In this document: one piece after another, positions 35,669 through 47,492 of the stretch
How the letters are laid out: each line of letters starts with the position of its first letter
Position numbering within the stretch: the first letter of the stretch is position 1
Assembly: GCA_940671915.1 (NCBI GenBank)
Contig: CALNVZ010003433.1
Location: 20,639,916 to 20,703,915, forward strand
DNA from: Paracentrotus lividus
Lineage: Eukaryota; Echinodermata; Echinoidea; Camarodonta; Echinidae
Direction of reading: 5' to 3'
Length of the DNA: 64,000 nt
Program-made: the position numbers and the translations under genes
Notes under the pieces: generated by a model
Database searches by the model: none
The model's input: the letters and a program-made list of their open reading frames with translations, nothing else
Told to the model about the DNA's origin: nothing

Positions 35669-35893
35669 ACTGTATAAGCTATAACTTTCGCGGGGGTTTT
35701 ACTTTCACGAATTTCGAGAGTGACAAAGCAAGAATGAATTTAACACCACGCGAATATCCTCTCTCGTGAGTAATTTCCTTGTATTCTTATAATGAATATT
35801 TTTTATTACACTTTGATAACTGTGAAATCGAATTGAACGACACGCGAATATGCGCCAGAAGCCCTCAATCGCGAATATATTAGCTTATACAGT
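35669..35893. mobile_element. TTTCGCG-type MITE, ACTGTATAAGC ends
   Basis: ACTGTATAAGCTATAACTTT at 35669 is mirrored by GCTTATACAGT at 35893. The interior has CGCGAAT words on both strands. Relatives with ACTGTA ends and TTTCGCG interiors are at 54655-54917 and 58967-59198. Confidence 0.7.
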
Positions 35894-36546
35894 ATTTGAA
35901 CAGGGATTATGAAGAAACTCATTATTTCAAGCAGTTCATTACCGATACTTATTATTCAAAGCCAGGCTAATTAATTTCTCCTGGTTTATTGACATAAAGA
36001 ATCGGCACAATTATGTAAGCTGAAAGTCTGACAATGGTTTATTTGCCCCAAACACATTTCAAATTAGTAAAAACATATTGAAAGAAACACATTTTCTTCA
36101 TAGATAATGATGTTCACACAATATCAACTATTAATGAACATGATACAAATTTTGACCTTTTGATTGAATATTTTGACATTCACTCACCTATTAAAGTCCA
36201 AACAGGAGACCAAATGAACATCAAGGAAGATTCATGAAAAGAAAATACGAAAACAAAGAATGCTTTATTAATTACATGTATTTGTTGACAATTATTAACA
36301 ACAATCATATATATTTTCATACTTTTTTTTCTGCAATAATTTCTGATTTCATATTTTTATATCCCTTAGATTATTGACTTCTCTCAATTTTTAAAGTTTG
36401 TACTTGTACATAGAGTATATTTACATGTATAGGCAGTGTTTTAATGTATTTAGATTGAGATATCACATGCTTCGGGTCAAATAAGTACGAGGTGGGAAAA
36501 ACTGTGAAAGCATAATTTCATATTTTTGTAAAGGTTTCATTCCTAT

Positions 36547-36674
36547 TATATCGTTGGCTTGGAGCCAGAAGGCGCTATTACCATTGACTTTGTACAGTAA
36601 TAGCGCCCTTCTGGCTCTCAACGGAACATCTATAAGATGCAATAACGCCCTTATGGCTCCCAACAGACGATATA
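36547..36674. mobile_element. 128-bp foldback MITE, deleted copy of the 7473 family
   Basis: It starts TATATCGTTGGC and ends CAGACGATATA like the copy at 7473-7643, with a nearly identical centre and right arm. About 43 bp is missing from the left arm: the outer GAGCCA word runs straight into the inner AAGGCGCTATT. This is what recombination or slippage between the two direct words within one arm would produce. Confidence 0.85.
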
Positions 36675-37475
36675 GCCTCTTTACCTTGAAGTGGAAACTT
36701 TGGCAAGAGCATGATTTTGGCAAGAACAGACTTGTGAAATTGCAAAATAAAACTATTTGACATTTCCAGTAACTCTGCATTGTGGATAGTATTGAAAGGC
36801 CTTTGAGCTCTTTTATAATAAAAAAAAAAAGAGGTGTTTTCTGTCTATTTCCATCCCTCTAAAACATGCATGACATCACTAGATTTAGTGTTTCCCCTTC
36901 CAAATCCTTCACACTGAAGAGGTGAGATGCTACTCATATTCCTTCTTCACAATGACTCATGGTTCCATCATGATCTTCCATTCTCAATTCCTATCAAAAT
37001 CCAAGAGAAATTTAAACTTGAACCAGTGGCAAATCAGATGAGTGGCAAATCAGGTTGGCTGAGTGGGTATGCACTCCAGTCAAAATAATGTATGTATTAC
37101 TATAGCTTGCATGCATCATGCACCCCCCCCCCCCTTCTTATTGCTATTTCTAATTTATAAAGTTTTCCATCCTATCTCTTTGTACAATTCACTGATTAAC
37201 TTACATTTTTTTTGTAATAATCTGAAAAAAAATCACGCCCATCCGTCTACAGCAATGAGGTCCTACTAGGTCAAAATCAATTGGATATACTTGAGCCTTT
37301 TAACAAGGTATTACTCATTACCAAATTACATGGATAAGAGTCAAAATCATAACGCATGGCTAGCTTATCTACATGTATACACATTCATGTATTCTGTTGC
37401 TTTCTTATCAAGTAAAAAATATTCATCAATGCACCAATTATCATAATCAAAACAGTGACCTACAACTATGTCTAA
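36675..37475. other. AT-rich DNA, poly-C run, no gene seen
   Basis: A C run stands at 37122-37135. Nothing else is recognised. Confidence 0.5.
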
Positions 37476-37479
37476 AACC

Positions 37480-37740
37480 CGGATTCACATCTCCTACAAT
37501 TCCTTGGAGACAGGAAACTAAAGCCTGGAAATGAGGGGCCATCAGCAGCCCTCGATTTCTACTCCGTCCATGGCACCTGGCAACGCATCTCAACGCCATG
37601 AATAAATTCACTACTGACTGAGCCTCTCTACATAATGAGCACCATCGCAGAGCTTCGTTGATGATATGAGCACACGAGATGGCAGCAGTCCACTATCTAT
37701 TCACGAGGATAGTTGCTGCTCCAGCTTTGTCAAGGGGAAG
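37480..37740. promoter_or_regulatory. Higher-complexity patch, possible conserved non-coding element
   Basis: GC-richer, free of homopolymers and transposon signatures, with a CACCTG E-box near 37576. There is no long open frame. It is offered only as a candidate for conservation testing. Confidence 0.2.
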
Positions 37741-37989
37741 CTTAAAAAAGGGAAGTTTGGCATCTCATACAGATTTCTATCATGATTGACCCTAAATATC
37801 GACAAATTGTGAAGCGTAGAAATGTCCTACTTTTTTCAAAGATGGAGATACTCCATGAATTGCTGCTCTCCATAGTTCCAGCTGTAAAATTTTCAATGCA
37901 CTGCTTTTGAAAGTCTTGATTAACAACATGGAATTTAACAAGTTGGTTGATCTTTACATGAAAGCGAAGGAAGGTATTACATTTGTACA

Positions 37990-38818
37990 TACCGGGTGAG
38001 TCAGAAAAAACTAGACACCTAGAAAAATGCTGATAAAAAGCAAACAACTTAATGAACTCCAAATTATTATACATATTCTGAAAGATTAACTCTCCCCGCA
38101 TCTGATGGTACCAATTTGGTGTGTTATATCTCTACACTTGGATGAACGCAACGCATTGTTTGCGAACATGTACACTTCAAATTGTGCAAGAAATGGAGTA
38201 AAATAAAAACAAAACAAAGCTAGAAAAAAGCAACTTTATCCTGATTAAAAAAGCATAACTTTTAAACGAAAATTTCTTCCGCTTAATAACTTGGCAGGGG
38301 TGTTGTTATACATATTGATTACAATTTGTATGAAAATTAGATTGACTTGTCAAGTAATGCCCGAATGAGTACACATCAAAGAGTAAACTGCCACTGACAG
38401 ACCTAAAAAGACCTCCCAATACTTTTGAAAAGAGATTATTTTGTCTTTGACATGTGCTCCAGCTCTATCTCATTTTCATACAAATGTAGTCAATATTTGA
38501 AACAACACCCCTGCCAAGTTATTAATCAGAAGACATTTTTGTTAAAAACTTATGCTATTTTATGCAGGATGAAGTTGCTTTTTTATAGCTTTTTGCTGTT
38601 TTGATTTTACTCCCATTCTGGCACAATTCAAAATTGACATGTTCGCAAACAATGCATCACGTTCATCCAAGCGTAAGGATAAAACACACAAAATTGGTAC
38701 CAAAAGATGCGGGAAGAATTACTCTTTCGGAATATGTATAATAATTTGGGGTTTATACATTGGTTCTCTTTTTATTGACATTTTCCTAGGTGTCTATTTT
38801 TTTCTGACTCACTGGGTA
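37990..38818. mobile_element. 825-bp near-complete palindrome, TA-flanked
   Basis: CCGGGTGAGTCAGAAAAAA starts at 37992 and is mirrored by TTTTTTTCTGACTCACTGGG ending 38816. TA lies on both sides. The arms pair with gaps for roughly 350 bp each (landmarks GACACCTAG, TTTGCGAACATGT, AACTTGGCAGGGGTGTTGTT). The size, TA target and palindromic form suit a Tc1/mariner-type MITE. A 119-codon minus-strand frame overlaps the left end but continues into unique DNA and resembles nothing known to me. Confidence 0.8.
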
Positions 38819-39910
38819 CTGAGTGACTAGGGGGCCTACAGCTTCCAGTCATACCCATGATCTTGGTACTGAGGATTAACTATCGGATAAACTTGCTTTT
38901 GTAAAAGACCAAAGTTTTTATTATGACTGAGCTTTATCTCATTTTTAATTTTCTGTTGCTTTTGTCTGAATGACCATCTTTGCAATTAAATGCAGTTATC
39001 AGGCTAAACAGTATTTATCAGATGCTCTGAGGATTCAACTTCTTGCTATAGCCAAAGAAATAAATCATATACCTTTTCCATTTCTCTCTCATTCTCCCTG
39101 ATGATGTGGTCACACCAGTGAGACCAGCTCCAAATAGACAATGAACCAACCAAAAGATTACATTATGTTCAATGACAAGTTAACAATCGTTTGGAGTCTA
39201 TCTCAGTGGGTATGACTAGGTTCTTGACTACTGCAAGGAGAACTTTGAGTAAAACTCAAGCCCCTCTCAGGAGCACTTGGATTCAAAATCAAGAGGAAAA
39301 TGTACGTGTAAATGCCATTGGATGACTATTTACACTCGGTGTTTAAGAGACGTCAAGTATGCGGTTGGACTCTTATCCCCTCTCTTTAAAAATGTTGACT
39401 CCCTTTATATACTACATTTTCAGGCAGTATTAAACTGTGATCAAGTTTGTACTCTCATAATGCAGCACAATAGGCAAACATACATTACAATACATGTAGA
39501 TGAAGTGAAACACTGACATTTAAGAAATTACCATTTATCCTTAGATCATAAATGTTATAAGTTATTATTTTGGAAGTGGTTGTATTTCTAAAAAAAATAA
39601 AGACTAAATATTTCCACCTCAATACAATGTTATTAATAGTTATGAAAACACTACAAAAATAACCAAATTATTGTTGGCAATTTCCAAACCTCATCAAAAT
39701 CGTGAAAATAATCTATACATGAAAAATTTGCTTAAAGGAGGCCTAAATACAATCATTTTAATGGAATAACTTCACCCTGAAAGTATGACAAAGAATATAC
39801 ACAAAGAAAAAAAAAAACATTTTGCCATTGATGGCACTAAGTTGGTTGGTTCCAGGTCAATTTTGATCCAGTTGAACTGCATTGTAACTGAAGTTCATGA
39901 CACATGTTGT
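38819..39910. other. Unique AT-rich DNA, no gene seen
   Basis: An open frame at 39277-39516 (79 codons) has no recognisable family and no convincing splice context. Confidence 0.45.
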
Positions 39911-39919
39911 ACTGCTATA

Positions 39920-40188
39920 AGGCCAAAAAAAAAAATTGTTTGGTTGTCCAATGAATGCCTTTTTTCAAAAATCGGGTCGGTCGGTCGGGTTTTTTTTTTT
40001 TTTTTCCTCCCATTGAAAAACAAAGAAAAACAAAGAAACGAATGACTTCCATTTTTTAGATCACTTTTACGTTTTATTGAGTTATGTAAAATGGGACTGC
40101 ATGGAAAAATAACACATGTTATAATACTACTGTTTTATGAAAAATATATACAAATAAATATGAGCTGTGTATTTTCGGCGTTTGGGTG

Positions 40189-40228
<40 letters not shown>

Positions 40229-40299
40229 TTGGTCGGGTCGGGCCGTTTTCAGAGGGTCGGTCGGTCGAGGACAACCAAACAATTTTTTTTTTTTGGCCT
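39920..40299. mobile_element. 380-bp MITE with AGGCCAAAAA ends
   Basis: AGGCC, a run of A and TTGTTTGGTTGTCC form the left end. The right end is the exact inverse, giving about 30 bp of inverted repeat. Both subterminal parts carry GGTCGGTCGG tracts in opposite orientation (39974-39990 and 40226-40268). A ~34-bp poly-A run lies at 40190-40223. The target duplication is not clear. Confidence 0.8.
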
Positions 40300-42780
40300 A
40301 ATGAGATACATGACTCATCCTAATAGAATATGCAATATTGCTAAGAGCTTGAGAGGCAGGATGGAAATAACTTCTAGGCCATATATTGTCCACACATAAA
40401 TTTTCACATAGTGGATTGTTTTGCGAGATGTTAAATTCGCGATCGCAAAATTCTTAGCTAAACTAAAATCAAATTTTAGAATGCATGTCTAAAATAGCAA
40501 ATATTTTAGTATTATTTTGAATTTTAGGCCCTTCAACTTAGCTGCCCTTCCCCAGCCAGCATTTTATGCCTTTCTACTGGCTACACTAGTGTAACTATCT
40601 GATCAATATACTACTCCGAACATAAAAAACACTACTGGTTCTCAAATTCCATATCTAAAGGAGATTCCATGACAATTACTACGCTGCAAATTCCATACAC
40701 TAATTGAATGACAAACTTCAACCCTGGATTTAACACTATACCTTAACCTAAACCTAACATGAAACTCTATTGCTACCCTAACCCTAACCCTACATCTTAG
40801 ACGAAACAAAGCCCAGAGCAATAGTTGCAGGAGCAAATGTTGTATCACACATAAAGAATGTCATATACTATACAATAAATGATATAATCTATCCATTATT
40901 TCATGTTTTGAAGCCTTACTTTTAAAATTTCCCCTCTGAATAGGGCCAAAGACAAGTATAGTAAAATATGTCAGATTCAAAATTTAATATTTAAAGATGC
41001 AAATAATTGGGAAGTGGTCAAGTCCTTGTGATCCACTCATCCATGCAAGACAACTGAAGTGGCTTAGAGTTCTCATCAAAGTTAATTGCCATGCTGGTCA
41101 TGGACTTAATTGCCCCTGCTTCACATCAAAACCTCAATCTCAAGCTGTATAGTCTATTTACTTTTGATTTATGAACTTAATCCTTTCATTTTTCGTTCCC
41201 ATTATTAACTCTCAATAATTCTATTTTGGTCTTTCTTAGAAGCTTCTTAGGTAGAATTTGTTGAAGCCTACGTGTAGCCAAGACATGTATGTAAACATTA
41301 AACATCTGTTGTAGCATCGCGATTTTACATTTAATATCATTTCACAGAGTTGATGGCCCATTACCTCTCAAAAGCTTCAATTCTTCACAAGGTTTAAACA
41401 ATTTAAGTAAAATATAAAATATAAACAATAAATCACAATATGAATCGGTTTTTTCTACTTTTATTTCTACTCAAACATAGAAGTCACTGAATATTTATAC
41501 TGGTTCATGTAATAATTCCATCATGCTAGTGCATGTTACATGTAAGAGCCCGTATCTAGGAAAAAAATACAGCATAAAAGATGTATCAACCAGAATATCA
41601 AATTCAGAGCTTATAAAAAGTTGTTCACAAAATCACATACAATGATGCTGAAATAAGCAAAAAAGCATGATTTCCAGACGTAGACGTCTTATCTTACAGG
41701 TTCAAAAGAGACCAACAATTTCAACTGCTTGGCTCCCAGAAACCCAAATAATTCTTGCCACCAGGAAATTGCCATCATGCGAGGTGTGATTCATATTGAG
41801 GTCCAGGGAGCGATAGAGCATTAAAGCATAAAATATGACACACATGGGACTAAGAGGGGTGTTCTATTACTTTCATAAATCAGCTCTCTAGAGGTGCAAG
41901 AAGCAGCCAAATTTACATTATCACTCCATCCAAGTTCTAACGTTTCCAAGTTGAAAATTAAGATGGGTGACTCTTCAAAACAAGAGACAACATGAATTGA
42001 TATTGTAACTTTTGATGAATTGTCAAATTGCATTACTCCATGTTCCAAACCACTTTAACAATAATTTTGAGCCAAAAAGGCCAGGGTATCAACTTAAAGT
42101 AAAGTCATATGAGTTAAGGCCTTTCTCGAGCTCATTTCAAATATTAAAATTAAAAAATATCCACTAGTTTGTTTTCTGTACACATATTTTGTTGCTTTTT
42201 CAAGTGCATACAATCAATTAAAGACACAATTAAGCTCCTGATTGTAAAAGTTGAAATAATTCTCATGGCCTTTGTGCCTTGGCGTTCCAACAACAATTGA
42301 ATCTTTCAAATAACAATCAAATTTTCTATAATTTTTCTTGATATATAAATTGCAAAATGCAATGTTATTGTAGAGCAAATTTCATAACTCATCCATAAAT
42401 ATTTGAGTGTAGTAATGAATTCACAACACACAATGCCCTTCCACCTCAAACTACAATCATGTACAACAACAATTTGCCTTTAATTATAATGAATAATACA
42501 AAAACCCATTTTCCATTTTCTATTGATCAGACTTATACAAACAGTTAATTTAATTCATTTTATGAATAATAAACAGTAACACACAATAAAGCGGAATGAA
42601 TTAGGCGAGGACAGATCTATTGGGAGTTCTACTGTCATGAAAATAAACCATTCTCGCCGACGAAGGACAATATTGATATGGAAATATGGATTTTTGGTCA
42701 AACATATGGGATCTCAATGTCATTTGGGAAAGTGGAATTGATGGAATGGTTTGAATACAGCATTAATTCTTGAACACACA
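40300..42780. other. Unique AT-rich DNA, no gene seen
   Basis: TACCCTAACCCTAACCCTAC near 40774 is a very short telomere-like stretch. TTTTGCGAG/AAATTCGCGATCGC near 40419-40447 may be a fragment of the TTTCGCG MITE group. Confidence 0.45.
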
Positions 42781-43260
42781 ATATGTCTGTGTCTGGGGAA
42801 GTTGATTAAGCTTTGTGTCACGTGGCAAACATTTGTGAAAGGTTTTGAAGATTATAACATTACCAAGGGGCTTTATTGGATATGATTATGAATGTAATTT
42901 GGATCATTATTAATTCACCAATTATTAAGACCATTGGGAACTTTAATTGTGCAAAATTTCTTTCACACAGGTCATCTTGGTGTACGTTAATTAAGTTTTG
43001 GGTCAAATGGAGACATTGGTGCACGACTATACAGATTACTCCATTTAACATTAATTAAGGAGGTAGATATTCAACATGATAAAAGCTAATATGGGTCATC
43101 AAATATTTAACATTTATATTTATATTTATTGATACTGTAGCATAATTTCTTCTATACACGGAGCATCTCAGGACGTTAATTAAGTTTTGCGGCACTTTGC
43201 AAACATTGGTGGATGACGGTGAAGATTTATATGATTATAAACTCCACATTATTCAAATGT
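42770..43260 (+). repeat. Three-unit diverged tandem repeat (~187 bp) with TTAATTAAG cores
   Basis: Aligned blocks start near 42772, 42950 and 43141. Each has a TTCTT(N)ACAC word, then the core G(A/T)TTAAG or GTTAATTAAGTTTTG (core positions 42804, 42989, 43178), then GGCAAACATT(G/T)GTG-like sequence and GAAGATTATA. Spacings are 185 and 189 bp. Units are well diverged outside the core, so the core looks preferentially kept. No frame is open across it. It may be an old satellite fragment or a repeated regulatory module. Confidence 0.6.
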
Positions 43261-43495
43261 TTATATAGTCCATTATCAATCCATCAAATAGGCAAACCCT
43301 GGATATGTTAGAGTTATTAGACTTGAAAAACCAATACAACTTTGGAGATCATGTTTTAACCCATTAAACATCTCCATTTAGGGAAGTTTCTGCATTATAG
43401 AAGGCTATGAATTGCAAATAACATGAGGAGATAGAAAGCGGTACGTGTATAACACTGTTCACAACAAATATAATTTTCAACATAAAATAAAACAT

Positions 43496-43814
43496 AAAGG
43501 CCTGTATTCTCAAAAGCCGCCTTTCTGTAAGCCTAGTTTAAATCTGTGGTTTAACTATGGCTTGCTATAAAAGGGAATCAATCTGTCTATGTTGCATGTT
43601 CCTATCACCTTCACTGAATACTGGAATCGTGTTTTAATTCTAAGGGAAACTTTTGTATTTATCATTCCCAGGCAGTTTTCAATAGTTTCACTACCAAAAA
43701 TTATGATGAACTGAACATGTACATTTCAGGATTGGTTCCCTTTTAGCCAGCCATAGTTAACCACAGATTTAAGCTAGGCTTAAAGTTAGGCGGCTTTTGA
43801 GAATACGGGCCAAA
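43496..43814. mobile_element. 313-bp foldback MITE with GGCC(T/C)GTATTCTCAAAAG ends
   Basis: GGCCTGTATTCTCAAAAGCC begins at 43499 and its inverse ends at 43811. The inverted repeat continues through CCTAGTTTAAATCTGTGGTT. AAA borders both sides (43496-43498, 43812-43814), a possible 3-bp target duplication. It is non-coding. Confidence 0.8.
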
Positions 43815-45080
43815 GAGAGTGCATTCTCACTAACAGCAATACATTCACATCTACTCTAGATGTGAGTAAAACAGTATCTCCTAAAAGTAGACAATATTGA
43901 ACATAAATGTCTTTCTACATAACACAAATTGAGTTTAAATAAATGACACATACATGTATATAGAATATTTTTCGGTGTTGTTGTTGGCTGTCTTTTATCA
44001 AACAGAAATACATGTAAGGCAGTCCTGTGGCTTGATCATACTTGTAAGGATTTGTGTCCATATACATGTATGACCTGTATTTTAATTTCAGGATTTGGGT
44101 GCCATTGTATATTGGGCACCAGGTTGCATCAAGCCTTACATTAGGTCATTAGGTTTGTTGAACAGCAAGCCCAAACAAGAAACATAAATTACTATTGTAT
44201 AAACCAATATTTTCAAAAACAGATATTAGCAAGATTTTAGACCATTTGGGGAAATTATCAAATGGATTATATTGCGATTTTTGTAATGTTTTCATTACTA
44301 ACTATATTATATAAATTTGGAAATTTTCGCAAGTACGTCCTCCCAAAATTTGTAAAAATAAAACGACTGCAACAATAGCAACATATACAGTATTTGAGAC
44401 TCTCTTCAAACTTGTCGTTAAAACACACATTTTCCTTCATTAAATCCTTACTTCACTGTGACATGAAAATATGTTACCGAAGAATAAAAGCTAAATAAGT
44501 TGCTTCCCAACAGTACTTTTTTTAATGTCAATATCCTAAAATCACATGTACCTGCATGATCTTCAGAAGTTGGATTATTTCTGAAATGTACCTCAATTCT
44601 CGCGAGGCATATTCGTCTTAAACAAGATTGGGTTTAAAGAAATCACATAGTCTGCCTAACAAATGCTTCAGGCGGTAGCATCCGATTAGAAATTTTCCGA
44701 GGGATACATCGTATGACAATCCAACATGGAAATGTTACTTCCTAGAAAACCTTTCAAGTTGTGTTTGGGCTGTATTCACCATTGTGAAAACATCAGGAAG
44801 GTTGACAGGCATTTCCAATCAATTTAGCAGTGACATTTCAAATTTGGTAATTAATTTTTCAAAATTTGTTATACAGGATGAATTGTAAATTGTCGACAGA
44901 GATCCATGCAGAAGCATATGAACTTGATACAATTTAAAATAGAATAAACGCCTCTGTGCTCCCTTGAGATATTTTTTCAAACTTTAGGAAGAAGAAGAAT
45001 ATTCCATACCAAAATGGATGTCTTTTTATTAAGAAATTGCAGCAAAACAAAAAAAATAATTATCTTGAACAGAGAGGGAA
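43815..45080. other. Unique AT-rich DNA, no gene seen
   Basis: Nothing firmly recognised. AAATTTTCGCAAGTACG near 44321 and TATACAGTATTT near 44383 may be another eroded TTTCGCG-type MITE. Confidence 0.45.
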
Positions 45081-45087
45081 ACTGACC

Positions 45088-45227
45088 GGGGGAGCATTTC
45101 ATCAAAGGACTTGTCGGACGTTTCATCCAACAAGCTGTTATAAGCTACTGAAATGCTTGCATCTGATTGGCTGAGAGCAAATTTGTCGGATAAAACGTCT
45201 GACAAGTCCTTTGATGAAATGCCCCCC
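45088..45227. mobile_element. Foldback MITE, GACTTGTCGGACG family, copy 2
   Basis: GGGGGAGCATTTCATCAAAG at the left is mirrored by TTTGATGAAATGCCCCCC at the right. The inverted repeat is about 40 bp. It aligns along its whole length with the copy at 17352-17478, including the loop word GTTATAAGCTACTGAAAT. Confidence 0.85.
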
Positions 45228-45243
45228 TGAAATATGTGATATG

Positions 45244-45325
45244 AAAAATGAGCAAAGAAAATGGGATTCCATCAGGGCTCATGTGTTAAAATCTCAATGG
45301 AATCCCAATTTCTTTGCTCATTTTC
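45244..45325. mobile_element. Inverted pair of SINE-tail relics
   Basis: ATGAGCAAAGAAAATGGG near 45248 is the reverse complement of the tail of the SINE at 23934-24311. A facing copy, CCCAATTTCTTTGCTCATTT, lies at 45304. The two form a hairpin with arms of about 28 bp. The tRNA parts are missing or unrecognisable. Confidence 0.5.
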
Positions 45326-45459
45326 CAAAAAATAAGTCCTTTCATTCAGACCTAGAAAGCATTATTTGTATAATATATGCAAATAGTGGAGAGACAAAAC
45401 ATTCTGAGAGAACACACTTAATAATAAGATGCAGAGTAATTTAAGCACTTAATCAAACT

Positions 45460-45830
45460 ACATCATACGATGGGATTTCCAGGCCACTTAAAGTCCTATC
45501 ACAAACCACCTATACACACATTCCATTAATGGAGTATGCACGCCATTCTGTAAAAAGCAGTGGCTAATTATAAATGCAGCCATCAAACGCAAAGTCAGGT
45601 GGATAGAGGAATATTAGTGAATGGAGCAATGCATCAAATGGAATTATTTTGGCACGGGTCAGCCTAGCGTTACGTGCCATAACTCATTAGTCTCTCAGTC
45701 GGTGGGTAATTACAAAGAGGCTGCACAGCGACCTTGTGCACCTAGGGTGCCCGGTCTAGAGACTTTGTGCAGCTCATAGAGGTGTCAGATAAAGTTTCAA
45801 GGGAATGTGGGTGAAAAAAAGACATTAATT
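45460..45830. promoter_or_regulatory. Higher-complexity patch, possible conserved non-coding element
   Basis: Less AT-rich than its flanks, no transposon signature, and it includes a Runx-type word (AACCACC near 45495). No open frame. It is a candidate only. Confidence 0.2.
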
Positions 45831-46204
45831 CTTAATGAGGAATTGTTTGTTTGGAAAGAGTGAGCTAATAAAGGGGAGGTTGGGTGTTTTATGGCTATTG
45901 CATTTTGAGAGAAACTGTTTAAAAGTTAATTGTTGATCAGGTAATGGAAGCCCTAATGTATTATGGATACCGTTCAATCAGCAAAATGTACCAATCACTA
46001 AAATATGCATTAAAGTACCATTCTATGACTTCCCATGCAAATTTTCAACTAATACTGGATCCATCATACTAATGCTTTAACATGAGGCATTTACATGTAT
46101 ATGGCATATCTATTTCGAGAGAACTCTTCTGTTCTGATGTGCACAAAGAAAGATAAAAAAAAAATACAGAGTCTAAAACAAGTGCCATATCTGAGTGTTC
46201 ATAT

Positions 46205-47492
46205 ACTACACTCTCAGAACGCTGGTAAAAAAAATGCATATTAAAACCAGTTGGTTAAAAATATTAACCAATAATGTATTAAAAAGAAAAGTTGGTTAAA
46301 AAACAAGTTGGTTAAACGTGAAAAAGCATGGGTTGGTTAAAAAAAGCCCAATTCCAATTTTAACCAATAGTTGGTTAAAAAAATTGGTCACGTGGAAGAA
46401 AAACAACCAATGGGAAACGGGGATTTAACAAAGATATGCGCTCCGCTCCTCGCGCTAGAAATCTTGCGATTTTGATTTATACACGTAAGATATAGTGCGC
46501 CTATTCATTATGCACGTATTTTGTTCGCGACGACAATGTTAGGTTACACAAGCTGACTGCTGGTCTGGCTGGACCTATCTTGACAATCTGATCAAAGTAT
46601 ATTGGTAGGTAGAAATGACTTGATGAGTATAGGCCTGTGATATAGGACTAACATGCATTATGTTTTGGACTACATGGCCAGTACGGTTCTTAATTATTTC
46701 GGTTGAAACGTTAGACCTAGCGTTAACTTAGGTATTAAACTTGCCTGAAATTTATGCAGCTCCGTTCTAGAATCTAAATACTTCGCTCTCCAACCAGCTT
46801 GGTCTCGGACTAAGTCTTGAGGTCTTAGATTTAGTTGGCTAAATATTAGAACTACGTTAGAACCATCACTTGCATCTAAATTTAGCCTAAATATTTTTAG
46901 ACCTTTCGATTATAGTCCAATGAGGCCTACTTGACTGGTTTAAGAGTGATGACCTTGGAATCTAAACGTAGAATCTAGGCCAGCATCTCGTTTCTATATT
47001 CTAGATCTATAATTAGATCCAGTTAGATCTCAGATACTGGACTAGATTGTAGACCTAACGTCTGAACCGAAGTAATGATATTGTACCGACTACTGGACCA
47101 ATACTTAGGCTACTGTAGGCCTACCCTATTTAGGCCAACAAATAATGCATGTAGTCTAATAATACAGGCATAACTCTACATGTTATTTGTACCAATACTT
47201 TGATCAAATTGTCAAAAGGCCGGTCCAGTCTGGTCTATCGCTTGATTTTTTTTAACCAACTATGATGTATTAAAAAAAGAAATTAACCAATTAAGTATTA
47301 AAAAATTTAACCAACTAGGGTTGGTTAAAATATTTTAACCAACTTTTTATTAAAATTTTAATACATAATTGGTTAAATTTTAACCAACTGGGGTTGGTTA
47401 ACGCGTTTAACCAACAGTTGGTAAGTTCATATTTGAACCAACGGTTGGTTAAAATTTTGGCGGGTTGGTTAAAATTTTTCTCAGAGTGTACT
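46205..47492. mobile_element. 1.28-kb inverted-repeat element with TTGGTTAAAA arrays and ACT target duplication
   Basis: ACACTCTCAGAA at 46208 is mirrored by TTCTCAGAGTGT ending 47489. ACT lies on both sides (46205-46207, 47490-47492). Both subterminal regions (46245-46385 and 47252-47478) are arrays of TTGGTTAAAA/TTTAACCAA words, which are self-complementary around TTAACCAA. Further inward, GTCTGGCTGGACC...TTGACAATCTGATCAAAG near 46562 pairs with an inverted partner near 47195-47240. The middle is unique DNA with no transposase. CACT-type ends with a 3-bp duplication might point to the CMC/EnSpm group; this is weak. Confidence 0.8.

Noticed and set aside
37742-38101. 119-codon minus-strand frame
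   Set aside because: It straddles the edge of the 825-bp palindromic MITE and unique DNA and resembles no family. It is most likely fortuitous.
40770-40795. Telomere or interstitial telomeric repeat
   Set aside because: Only two to three CCCTAA units are present here and near 61518. Too short to mean anything.
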